Shown here: piece after piece, positions 15,101-27,100 of the stretch
Numbering within the stretch: the stretch's first letter is position 1
Layout of the letters: each line of letters begins with the position of its first letter
The notes under the pieces: model-generated
What the model was told of the DNA's origin: nothing
Database searches by the model: none
What the model saw: only the letters and a program-made list of their open reading frames with translations
Program-made: the position numbers and the translations under genes
Source: Lingula anatina
Taxonomy: Eukaryota; Brachiopoda; Lingulata; Lingulida; Lingulidae
Length of the DNA stretch: 64,000 bases
Direction of reading: 5' to 3'
NCBI RefSeq assembly: GCF_001039355.2
Contig: NW_019775941.1
Coordinates: forward strand, 93,200-157,199

Positions 15101-15640
15101 CATCACAGCCTTTGATCTGTGTCTGGACCAACCACAGCACGCCAGGTCAGAGGTCAGCATATCAGGGGTCAGCCTTATCCAGGTCAAGGTCGTTGATAAG
15201 GTGAGACTAATATTCCCTTAGTGTGTTAAAGCTACATCCTGCTGACAAGTTGTGGATGGCGAAAACAAAAAACCCATGCAAGGTGTAACTTATATTTATG
15301 CATAACATTAGTGTATTTGAGATACGGAATGACTTTCTCTTTTGTTTTGTCAGTTGCCATGGTATAAAAAAGTAGAACTGAAAGTATGTAAAGAGTTTTT
15401 ATATATGTGTTGTAAAAATAATGTTGATATTAACGATCTCAGGTTGAGCTTGGAAGAAAAATAGTCGCCAGTGTTCGTGTGTTGGACCACGATGGAAAAC
15501 CATTAGCGGCCTCTTACTTCCCTCTGATGAACCTTAAACCACAAACTGGCTCTGAAATCATATCTGTCAGGTGAGAAAGAACCAAAGGGTGCAGGGAAGT
15601 TCCTAGAAAATCAACCACAAACTTGCTTTGGTTATTCCTT

Positions 15641-15691
<51 letters not shown>

Positions 15692-18600
15692 TTGTTGTTG
15701 TTGTTGTTGTTGTTGAAAATGGAATGAATATTGGTAAATTGATTTATTACTATAAGGTATTATGTGCAGACCATGTCTTGTGTGACAACTTGCTGTTGCT
15801 CATTGCAGTAGAGGAGAAATGTGATAGTAGAGAATAATGCAATGAAGAAGACTTGCCTGGAAAGATGGCTAAATCTCAGTATATTTCAGGCCTGATCACA
15901 CGGAGGAGTTTACAGCTTTTTATATTGTCCATGGCCTGAGTTTAGGTCAGACCAGTTTGTCTTACCTGGCCAACCTGAAGTCTGGAGAACTGATCTCCAG
16001 TGAACCCAAAGATATACAGGTAAAAATAGTGTTGTAGAAGGGCTGGGTGATTTTTTAATGATCATATTCAAGTTTTATGTCAGTGTCATGTTGAAAATTG
16101 AGAATTTGATTTTTTTTTTCTGTGCACAACCACTCGATTGAATGTCAAATTTTATTAAAAATTGAAATGGAATAAGATTTGGTTAAAATTGTAATTGGTG
16201 TTTACGGTGTCTCATCTCTAGGTGTTCCCACCGCTTAGACTGGATCCAAGAAACATAACACTCATTATTGGAGCACAGTTTCAAGTGAGTAAAAATTGTT
16301 AGTGTAAAAAAAAAACATAGCGTATTGGTTGTTTTTAAAGTTGAATTCGACATTTTATTAAAATGAATCTTGATTTGTGGAGAAGTAGTGTAATTAAATA
16401 TTGGTGATCTGAACAAAATGGTACCTGATTTATGAAGAGATATTAATAAAGGTTTTTGTTAGTAAAATGACTAAAATAAAAGTTTTCTGAAACAAACAGT
16501 ATCTGTTTTAAAAACTTGTGCTGGGACTGTTGCTTTTCATTTACCCAGGTCACCAGCTATGGGGGTCCCCAACCCCAGTCCACGGTGGACTACTCCATCT
16601 TGGACCCCAACATTGCCAGTATCTCTTCTGGTGGCCTGATAGATGCAGAGAGTCTTGGGGACACCACTGTGGTTGGGAAGGCAGTGGGGATGGACTCGGA
16701 GACCGGGGAAACTGTGATATACTCACAGGTAAAGTGACAGATTTATTACACCATTATTTGCAAGAAATTTGTTGTACTAGTAGATAAATAAGAATTGAGC
16801 CTTATTGCTAATAAGACAACAGGATAATTAAAACAAAAGCCATGAGGTAAAGAGCTGTAAATATTTTTCTGTTTAGAATGGTAGGTATTACTACCAAAAA
16901 AAAAAAGAATACTATTTAAAGAATATTGTTTAAAGAATGTTATCTGTTTTTGTTGTTTCTACAGGACCAGGTGACTGTGTATGTGGTGCAGTTGGCAGGT
17001 ATTAATGTGTTTGCTCCCCTCACCAGACTGCAGACAGGGACAGAGGTAGGCTGTGGATACATGGTCATACACTTACAAATCTGAATGTGTGTGAACTCAT
17101 TCCCTGTGAAACTATAGATCTATCCAACTCCCTGTGGGCCCTTGCTGAATGCAATCAGGGCTCCGTATCTCGAAAGGTTAGCTATGTTGTGCACGTGCGC
17201 AAGTGTCTCGATTCCTTAACCGATTCTATTTCGAGATACGGGGCCATGGAATCGAGACGCTTGCGCACGTGCGCAACATAGCGAACCTTTCGAGATACGG
17301 AGCCCAGATTAACTGCAGAACCTCTCCTGGTATGGAATAGCATACATAAAAGCTGGTGATTAAATGAGTACCTTGGACATGAGAGGAGGCATGTTTATCT
17401 GTTAGTATCACTGCATTCAGAGAGTTGGAGTTGGATCGATCAATTTTGAACAATAGTGTTGTCGAGAATTAGCCTTGTGATAGAGCACCAGTTGCACAGA
17501 GGGAAGATTAAAATGTAACACATAGATATTATATGCTTCCAAAGTTTCCGTTGAGATTTTAGTGCTTAATTGGAAATTTTATGCTTATTAATTTTCAAGA
17601 GATTTTTTTGTGCCTAATTCTTTGGTGATTATTTCAGATGCCTCTGTATGCGATGGGTATGAATGAACACGAGACTCCATTCACATTTGGGACGGCGGTG
17701 CCTCCTCTCAGCTTCTATTGGACCATCAACAACAAGGAGGTTGTGGAGCTCAAGTCTGTGTATTACAAGGTATAAGATATATGGCCAGTCAGGGGTTGGA
17801 ATGGTTGTAAATGCTGGATACTCTCAGGAAAAGTTTGTAATAAATCAATGACATTAAATTTGATTTTGAAGAAAGTTGTGAAGTATTTAATACTTTTTTT
17901 TAAATTTAGCATATGGGTAAGATTTGATTGCTTGAGGCCAGGATGGGCCACCCTCTTGCTAGAACAGGCACAAGACGAGGTCCATTGAGAGGTGCTTTTG
18001 AAGTGTGTTCCTGAAAAGTGACTGATTTTTTGTCCATCACTTGGTATACTGTGAGGGAGAATGTATTGTCTNGGTTTTTGTTAGTAAAATGACTAAAATA
18101 AAAGTTTTCTGAAACAAACAGTATCTGTTTTAAAAACTTGTGCTGGGACTGTTGCTTTTCATTTACCCAGGTCACCAGCTATGGGGGTCCCCAACCCCAG
18201 TCCACGGTGGACTACTCCATCTTGGACCCCAACATTGCCAGTATCTCTTCTGGTGGCCTGATAGATGCAGAGAGTCTTGGGGACACCACTGTGGTTGGGA
18301 AGGCAGTGGGGATGGACTCGGAGACCGGGGAAACTGTGATATACTCACAGGTAAAGTGACAGATTTATTACACCATTATTTGCAAGAAATTTGTTGTACT
18401 AGTAGATAAATAAGAATTGAGCCTTATTGCTAATAAGACAACAGGATAATTAAAACAAAAGCCATGAGGTAAAGAGCTGTAAATATTTTTCTGTTTAGAA
18501 TGGTAGGTATTACTACCAAAAAAAAAAAGAATACTATTTAAAGAATATTGTTTAAAGAATGTTATCTGTTTTGTTGTTTCTACAGGACCAGGTGACTGTG

Positions 18601-21105
18601 TATGTGGTGCAGTTGGCAGGTATTAATGTGTTTGCTCCCCTCACCAGACTGCAGACAGGGACAGAGGTAGGCTGTGGATACATGGTCATACACTTACAAA
18701 TCTGAATGTGTGTGAACTCATTCCCTGTGAAACTATAGATCTATCCAACTCCCTGTGGGCCCTTGCTGAATGCAATCAGGGCTCCGTATCTCGAAAGGTT
18801 AGCTATGTTGTGCACGTGCGCAAGTGTCTCGATTCCTTAACCGATTCTATTTCGAGATACGGGGCCATGGAATCGAGACGCTTGCGCACGTGCGCAACAT
18901 AGCGAACCTTTCGAGATACGGAGCCCAGATTAACTGCAGAACCTCTCCTGGTATGGAATAGCATACATAAAAGCTGGTGATTAAATGAGTACCTTGGACA
19001 TGAGAGGAGGCATGTTTATCTGTTAGTATCACTGCATTCAGAGAGTTGGAGTTGGATCGATCAATTTTGAACAATAGTGTTGTCGAGAATTAGCCTTGTG
19101 ATAGAGCACCAGTTGCACAGAGGGAAGATTAAAATGTAACACATAGATATTATATGCTTCCAAAGTTTCCGTTGAGATTTTAGTGCCTAATTGGAAATTT
19201 TATGCTTATTAATTTTCAAGAGATTTTTTTGTGCCTAATTCTTTGGTGATTATTTCAGATGCCTCTGTATGCGATGGGTATGAATGAACACGAGACTCCA
19301 TTCACATTTGGGACGGCGATGCCTCCTCTCAGCTTCTATTGGACCATCAACAACAAGGAGGTTGTGGAGCTCAAGTCTGTGTATTACAAGGTATAAGATA
19401 TATGGCCAGTCAGGGGTTGGAATGGTTGTAAATGCTGGATACTCTCAGGAAAAGTTTGTAATAAATCAATGACATTAAATTTGATTTTGAAGAAAGTTGT
19501 GAAGTATTTTATACTTTTTTTTAAATTTAGCATATGGGTAAGATTTGATTGCTTGAGGCCAGGATGGGCCACCCTCTTGCTAGAACAGGCACAAGACGAG
19601 GTCCATTGAGAGGTGCTTTTGAAGTGTGTTCCTGAAAAGTGACTGATTTTTTGTCCATCACTTGGTATACTGTGAGGGAGAATGTATTGTCTTATTCATT
19701 GTTGATGTAGTAAAAATACATTAAGTACATGGTATTGTTATTTATTTTTAATTTATTTGACAATGTATATTTGTTGGGGGGGGGCATGAACTTTTAAAAT
19801 TTAGCACTTCATATTATTGACGGCTGTCTGAGACCTTCAGTAAACAAGTGCCTTCGTTGATATTTTTGCAACTAATTTTTAGAGCAACCTCCATGTTCCC
19901 GCAGAGAGCAATTTTGCCACTCACCTGTTTGCCCGCAAGGAAGGCCATGTCACAGTGAAACTGGTGGCTAAGCCTCACCCTGACAGCATGCTACAGCTTA
20001 AAGAGGGGGTCAAACTGGAGGATGAGGTGCAGATACAGGTATGTTTATTGGAATGTGTTATAATTATTTCTGATTAAAGAACTTGTCCTGTAATAGCAAA
20101 AAGTAGATGGTTTTTAACGTAAAGACACAGTGTGTCTGTACATATAACCTTGTCTGTACATATAACCGTCTGTTGTCTGCATCGTCTTCGCCTTGCACTT
20201 TTCACCATTAATGCTATTTATGGAAAACCGTATGACATATTATCCTCAAACTTACTGTAGTGATTTATGGGAAGTTTGAATTATTTATTACCATTATTTT
20301 TCTTGAAGTTACCAAAACAGTTTTCTTTTTAAATTTTATTTTGTGAAAATTTCATTTTTCACATATTGGTATTTTTAATGTGTTAGTTTGAAGTACCATG
20401 GGATTGAAGTTGCATGCTAGGTACTTTTTTTTCAAAATGTTCTTGTCACCTACAGTATATAATTAAATTTGGTGGTAAATACATAAACACACAATCCAAG
20501 ATCTTGTGATAAGAAAAACAGACACTTATTGTTGTGGTAAAGTCATTTATTGTAATGTTTTCTTATTTTGCGAGAAGTAAGCACATAGAACAGGATACTG
20601 TAGATCTTAATTCATAGGGTTCATGCCCTATGTTGGGCTCATTACTGAAAAGATTAGTTCATTTAGTCCATGTCCACATCCAAATATCAGCATCTTGGTG
20701 TTAGAAACTGGATTTCAGAGTTTCTTGCTTGGTGCTTGTTTAGACCTTGGGACATGCAGTCCATGCAGCTTTGAGACGGTAGATGTGAGTTGGTGGATTG
20801 ATGCTTTGGCCCCAAACACCAAAGTTCATCACAAAACCATGAGTAGAGATAGACGTTGGTTGCAAGTTGACACGAACATTACCACCATACCTAAATTTAA
20901 ACAAATGAATGTGTAGAAATATTAGGGGGAGGGGGGTGTTCATATATATAAAACATATCAAACAGTGAGGAGTAGGTTTGATTGCTAAAGCACATGCACA
21001 GATTCAAAGATGTCACATGAAGCAGCACATGTATATGGGCCATTCAGAAATAACGGCTATTTCTTTTTCTCAGAACTCAAAATGTCATTCTTGTCATAGA
21101 TAATT

Positions 21106-21141
<36 letters not shown>

Positions 21142-24100
21142 GGGGTCGCACTAGCGCTCGCCAATTTCGCCAAATGCGAAAAATTAATTGACTTTGGTGA
21201 AAAAAAAATTAAAATGAGTATAGTAATTTTGCTAATTTGGCGAAAGCATATGTGGTCGAGCCAGGTACGCAAACTTCCCATTACTGTTCGTCACAACTGT
21301 GAAAACGGCATTAACATGCACCCGATTATGTTTAGAATACAATCTAAATATTGCAAGGTCAATTTACCATATAAAGACCATGACCCATGACGCGGTGCCG
21401 ATTTTACCCAATAGCGTTTGGCGTGTGATCTATTAGTTCCTAAAGCGTGTTCAGCATGTGGTATGAATAATTATGGTGGGTGCGGGATCTAAAGAAAAAC
21501 TTTCCAGTATGGAGGAGATATCTCTCAGAGACATTTGTCTTTCGTTAAAGTACAGAAGGAAATGAGTAACTTTGTTGTGTAGGGGTGGGACAGGCCAAAG
21601 GTTTATTTGAAGAAACCAGAGAGGACCTTCTCACAGCACAAACTCCCGGAGATGACACGTGAAAAAGATGGTATGTACAGTGCAATCTTGTGAAAAGTAA
21701 TTAAAGTTTCAGTCAGTGTATTACATATTTGAAAGCATATCGCTTTATATCTTGAACTTTCCCTCGTTCACATAACTATAACAAATCGTAACAAGCAATT
21801 CCAGTCCCACAACTGAAAAATCAATACTAGAAGGGGTCGGTATCTTTGTAGTTTTAACTGGCTGAAACTAGTCTGTTGTCTAGACAAACTACCTGTCAAT
21901 CAAGTAACTGGGAGTAGATTTAACTGAAAAATCAATAAATACTGGTGCCAGCCGAGACTCATGTAAGTTGCATTTGCTGTATTGACTTGGGGCTCAGACT
22001 AAACTGAATTTTAGGCTAAAAGTTTAAATCAGAAGTTTTTATTGCCCAAAATTATGTCACTTTTAAGAAGTATTTTTTATCTTAATTTGGGGTGAGGGCC
22101 AAAATAGCATACCTGAGATCGATGCAGATCTTAAATAAAAAATGGAGGGGGCGTGACGTATCCACCGACGAGGCCTTGCTTTAGCAATTGGAAATCTGAA
22201 CTCTTTTTGAACTTTGCAATACATAAAAATGAATATTGCTCCATGTTTATTTGACATATTTGTTAATGTTTAATACTGTCCCACTGTCACTGGCTTTCAA
22301 TGACCTATTTTTTTTTTCAGTTTCAGTTGACCTACCTGCAGACAAAGTGTTGAGCCATTCAAATGTATTAGTTCAGCACCAACAGAAATGACATAAATGT
22401 GGACCCACACATCTAATACAAACGGAAGAGGATGGGGTCCAAACCATTTTAGAATCATCAATTTGGAACACTTGTATCATTTATTTTTTACAGCTTTCGG
22501 ATGATGTATGAATTACATGTATATACTACAAGAAGCTGAACAATTTCAAAAGAAGGAAAGATTCATTAGATTTTAAATCTTGTTTGCATCAACATTGTAA
22601 AAAATGCATTTAAAATGGAATAAATATTGCTTTAAATTCCTTAAATTGTCATTTTTTTATTTGGCTAAAAATATTATAAGTTGGCTAAAGAAATTTTGAT
22701 TTGGCTAAAATTTTTCAGAAGTTTGGCTAAAGCAAAAAAAATCCTAGCGCTACCCCAGTGTGTGTGTGTGTGTGTGTGTGTTAGAATATTATCATTTCAT
22801 GAATGTAAAATGATAATATTCTAACATTTGTCATTCAAGTAGGACATTTGAATTTTTTTTTTTTTTTTTTACATAAATTATTGATTATTTCCTCTAGAAT
22901 AATGTTCTTACTCTGGTTAAAAGCCAGGAACTTGTGTCTGCTCATTGTACCCATCTTGATGATAATGCCCATCATGCACCAATGTTGCTACCCAGTATCA
23001 TGGATGTGCAGATAGATAGATAGATGAGATGGTTTTATAAGTCATGAAAAATAAGTCATTCTTTGTAAAAGGCATTTTGCTTTAATGAGCATAAAAGCAG
23101 ACATTTGTTAAAATGTGCGAGCGCACAATTACATATAGATAAAACAAATGAGACCTTACCAGGAATCTAGTAAAGCGATAGCAGTCACAACGTCAGGTGG
23201 ACTTGGAAATGGCTTTTTAAAACTAACATATTTCAACCACTCGCAGTGGGCTTGACCCTGCTTACAATAATTGGATGTCACAAATCCAATTTGACCTTGG
23301 GGTGAAGAAGAAAAGAATGATTGGGATTGACCACATTTAAACAAGAAGTTTAAAAGAAAGTAAAAGACATGCATACCAGTATGCCATTCCCTTTGAAAAC
23401 CAAAGGTCTGCTTTAGTAGTAGGAAAATGAACACAGTAAAATTGTGAAGAAACGTAAATTGATGACAATGAAATTACCTGAGCTTTTTCTTAATATGCTG
23501 TGAAATTGTAGAACCTTTTATCACATGTAAGTCATGAAAAAGTGAAACTCGTGAAAAACTCACATTGTCCTGAGGTGTATGCGCCCAGACAGAGCAGCAA
23601 CAGGAGACAGTAAATGGAAGACATCTTGGTCATCTTTTGCTTCTTCACAGCAGCTGAAGTCAACAGGCGCTATGCCCAGTTGTAACTGTCTGACTTTATT
23701 TATTAAGAGGTTTCCTTCAAATTATTTGAATATGCTTATTTGAAAAGTAGTTAAAAGAATAGGTTCCTATCCAGTTTCATGTAATTCAAAGCAGGTATTT
23801 ATTTACACCTCCTCTTTTCAAATTTTTTTGGCTGTTTACCAGAATGTCAAGATTATCTATGTCTAGAGGAAATAATCAAGAGCTGAATAAAACATCAAAA
23901 AAAAAAAACAGATTCAAATATGCTATTGTATTACAAATTGGAAACCATTACCATTTCATGAATATAAAACCTGTAATAATACTAATTAGTACCACCAGCG
24001 TGTACGCTGGCGGTACTCATGGTTTTAGTCCCGACCCGTATCGTACGGCTCCGCCGGCTCCGCCGGCTCCGTAAGCTCCGCCGGCTCCGTGAGCTCCGCC

Positions 24101-27100
24101 GGCTCCGCAGGGTGGCGTGGGATACAAGTCACCGTTACCGCTTCTCCTCCTAGACTGCATGGGCCTGTGTCCCCATCTCTTGGATTTAGGTCACATATAA
24201 TCTCAACTTGAACCCCCTGGTTTTTTTGTCTCGATCGGTGCAATTGCCTGGGCATGACGCTCGTTGAAATGCACCCTTGTCAAAATTTTTGAAAATTCAA
24301 TGCTATATATCTCCCAAACTGAAGGAATTATGGGAAAAATTAATATAGAAGTCTGACCGAAAGTCACATATGAGGATTCCAAATATGCCCTTGGATTTGA
24401 CCTTTGACCTTTATTTCAAGGTCAAACAGGCCAAAATTTTCAAAAAAAGGGAATTTTTTACGAAAAAAAAATTATTTGTGCTGATATTCAGAAACTACGC
24501 AGACCTAACCTCTAATATATTTGGTAGTTGTTACCCTTCAGGTTATCTTTCATCTCTGTGAGTTTCGAGTCAATCGATGCATTTTCACGGGAGCAGCGGC
24601 CATTAGATGCTGAAACATAAAACTCTCTCTAATTCTGGAGTCGTTAATGCTAGAGACCTTTTGTTTTTTGCATTTGATAGAGCATGTCAAGCCCAACACT
24701 GGAGGTGGTCTCCGTGTTTTTTGTTTTCCATACGGTTCACGAGTTATGCTGTATCAAAAAGTACATTCCTACTTTTCACCATTAACTGAAGTTTGAAAAA
24801 TTTTAGTCTCTTATATCTCCAAAACTAGGAGAGTTGGGTCAATAGTTACTATTGAAGTTGAATAGGAAGTCATATACTGGCAATTTAACTGTGACCTTGA
24901 AATTGACCTTTGACCTACTTTTCACCATGGACTGAACTTTGCAACTTTTTTCAGTGCTTATACTTTCAAAACTGGCAAAGATATGCCCATAGTTAGTACC
25001 ACCAGTGTGTAAGCTGGGGGTATTCGTGGTTTTAGTACCAACCCATATCGTACGGCTCCGCAGGGTGGCGTGGGATAAAAGGCACCATTACCAATTATCC
25101 TCCTAGATCGCAAAAAAGGGAATTTCTGCAAAAAGATATTTGTTTGTGCCAATGTTCAGAAACTAAGCAGACCTTAGCTCTCATATTATACTGAGGGGTT
25201 ACAATTGCAGACTGCTTTAATGTGTGGAAGTTCGGGGTCAATCGGTGCATTTTCATGGGAAAAGCAGCCATTAGATGCCAAAACTGAAAAAAAAAACAAA
25301 CAAACAAACAAACAAAAAAAAAAACACCTTTTTTACTACATTTCCTGCAGCTTGTCACCCACAACCATACAGGTGGGGCCCCACTTTCTTTTTCTTTCCC
25401 ATACAAATGCGCTTACCCCAGCTGGTGGTACAATATCAGGAGGCGGTATCGCCTCTCTGATCCTCTAGTTGATGAATGAAAACAAGAAAAAAAACTTATT
25501 GACCTTGTGGTTTTCACCTCAAGAGCTGGAGGTTGTTTCGAGCCCAACTGGCAACAAACCATGGAGTCCATGATAAATGGTACCTGCTGTCTGCCTGCCT
25601 GGCACTAATGGTTGAAGGGAGAGTAAACGGGTGGATTCAGAGGCATTATCTGACAGTCCTCAAGATTATCTTTGTTGAACCATGCTCCATTTTTGACAGA
25701 AAAATTTCTGACAGAAAAACATTAGAATTCCGTCCATGTAAACTAAAGAAAATTAAACCATCTTGCTGAAGGCCCAAAAGACAGCTTCTGTCTGCCCCTG
25801 GTTAAGTTTGCATCAGGCAAAGACATTGTTCCCATCCTCTCTTTCAGCTCCTCGCATGGGAGCTAGGCGGATATCCTTATCCTTATCCTATAGGGAAGTG
25901 AGAACAAATACAGCCAGTATGAATCAAGATTTAAAAAAATATGCCAGGCATATTGTTATCCATTGTAAATCCCACTGAGAGGCAGTGGAATATGGAATAT
26001 AAGCAGCAGCCTTTACTTTTAAAACAAACATTTAGCTACCAACAGACTAACTATGTGTTAGGAATATAACATGTCCATTTAATTGCCCCTTCATTCTCGA
26101 TTTGATTCTGTGTGTCTCATTTCATGGGAAGTCTTTTTTTGGATCTCAAAATCCCTAATTATGCACGCCTACTCTTTAGTGATTATAGTTCTGCTTTTAA
26201 CACGATTTCACCTTTTAGACTGCATGAAAAAACTTAATTCTCTCAATTTTAGTACATCACTCAGTGACAGGATTTTTAATTTCTTAATCGACCTCTTAAT
26301 CTCACACTTACGGGAAAGAAACATGGGACTTAAATACAGCTTCAGTTGGTTAATTTTTCTGGAAGTTATTTATTTTTTTGTGAAAAATTTATTTTTCACA
26401 TATCGACATTTTCAAGGTGTACTTTGGACTTCCATGGGCTTGAAGTCCTTTGCTAGTCACATTTTGTGAATATCTGTGATACTTTTATTTTATTATTAAA
26501 AATTGATAGTCATTATGCAGATCGTTCACGATCCAAATGAGAGGAGGCAATTTTTATCATATTTGTAGCAGACTCCGTTCGCATAAGATCAGCAGCAGGA
26601 GATTGTTTGTGAATCGAACACACCCATTTTTATAAATAAAAGATGCACTTATAATTTATTAGAAATAACCAAAAAAGAAATGGAAATAAATGTAAATAAT
26701 TCAAATCCCTTGTATAATTGCCCCAGCTTTTGTGCAAGTTAGCACACAGTTTTAGCATAATTTGCAATTAGGTGAGAAGTAGAAATAAAAGCGCTTGACA
26801 CATACTCTTTTGGCAAACGCCTTTCTTTCATTCTTATCATTCATTAAATAGGAATTAAAACTGTAATTTTATATTCATGAAGTGATAATATTTTCACATG
26901 TCATACAAGTAGAACATATAAATTTGCTTTTTATACTGTACGCATTCTTGATTATTTCGTCTAGATTATAATGTGGTTATTTTGGTTAAAAGCAAAGAAC
27001 TAGTTTCTGCTCACAACGTTGGGTGGACTTGGAAATGGCGTTTTAAAACCCACATATTTCAACCACTGGCAGTTGGTTTGACCCTTCTTACAATAATTGG

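Larger units (their letters stand above)
16451..19692. repeat. 1.62-kb direct duplication joined by a single N
   Basis: 16451-18071 (1621 bases) and 18073-19692 (1620 bases) are near-identical from GGTTTTTGTTAG to ATGTATTGTCT, with an N at 18072. Differences I can see: one T in a run, a C/T change near 19186, one T/A near 19510 and the Val/Met codon. The unit starts and stops at arbitrary intronic positions, as a contig overlap would. Confidence 0.9.

Noticed and set aside
16516-16737. Open frame starting with an ATG just before a NUP210 exon (and its twin at 18138)
   Set aside because: The apparent start lies in the intron. The true coding part is the phase-0 exon 16549-16728 flanked by consensus splice sites.
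24031-24115. CCGGCTCCG-type short repeats that could suggest a CRISPR-like or regulatory array
   Set aside because: They are an internal simple repeat of the Helentron-like element, also seen in copy B, in a eukaryotic genome.
26083-26469. A 128-codon hydrophobic open frame
   Set aside because: Composed of AT-rich repeat sequence shared with other non-coding places in the window; no start context, splice sites or domain.
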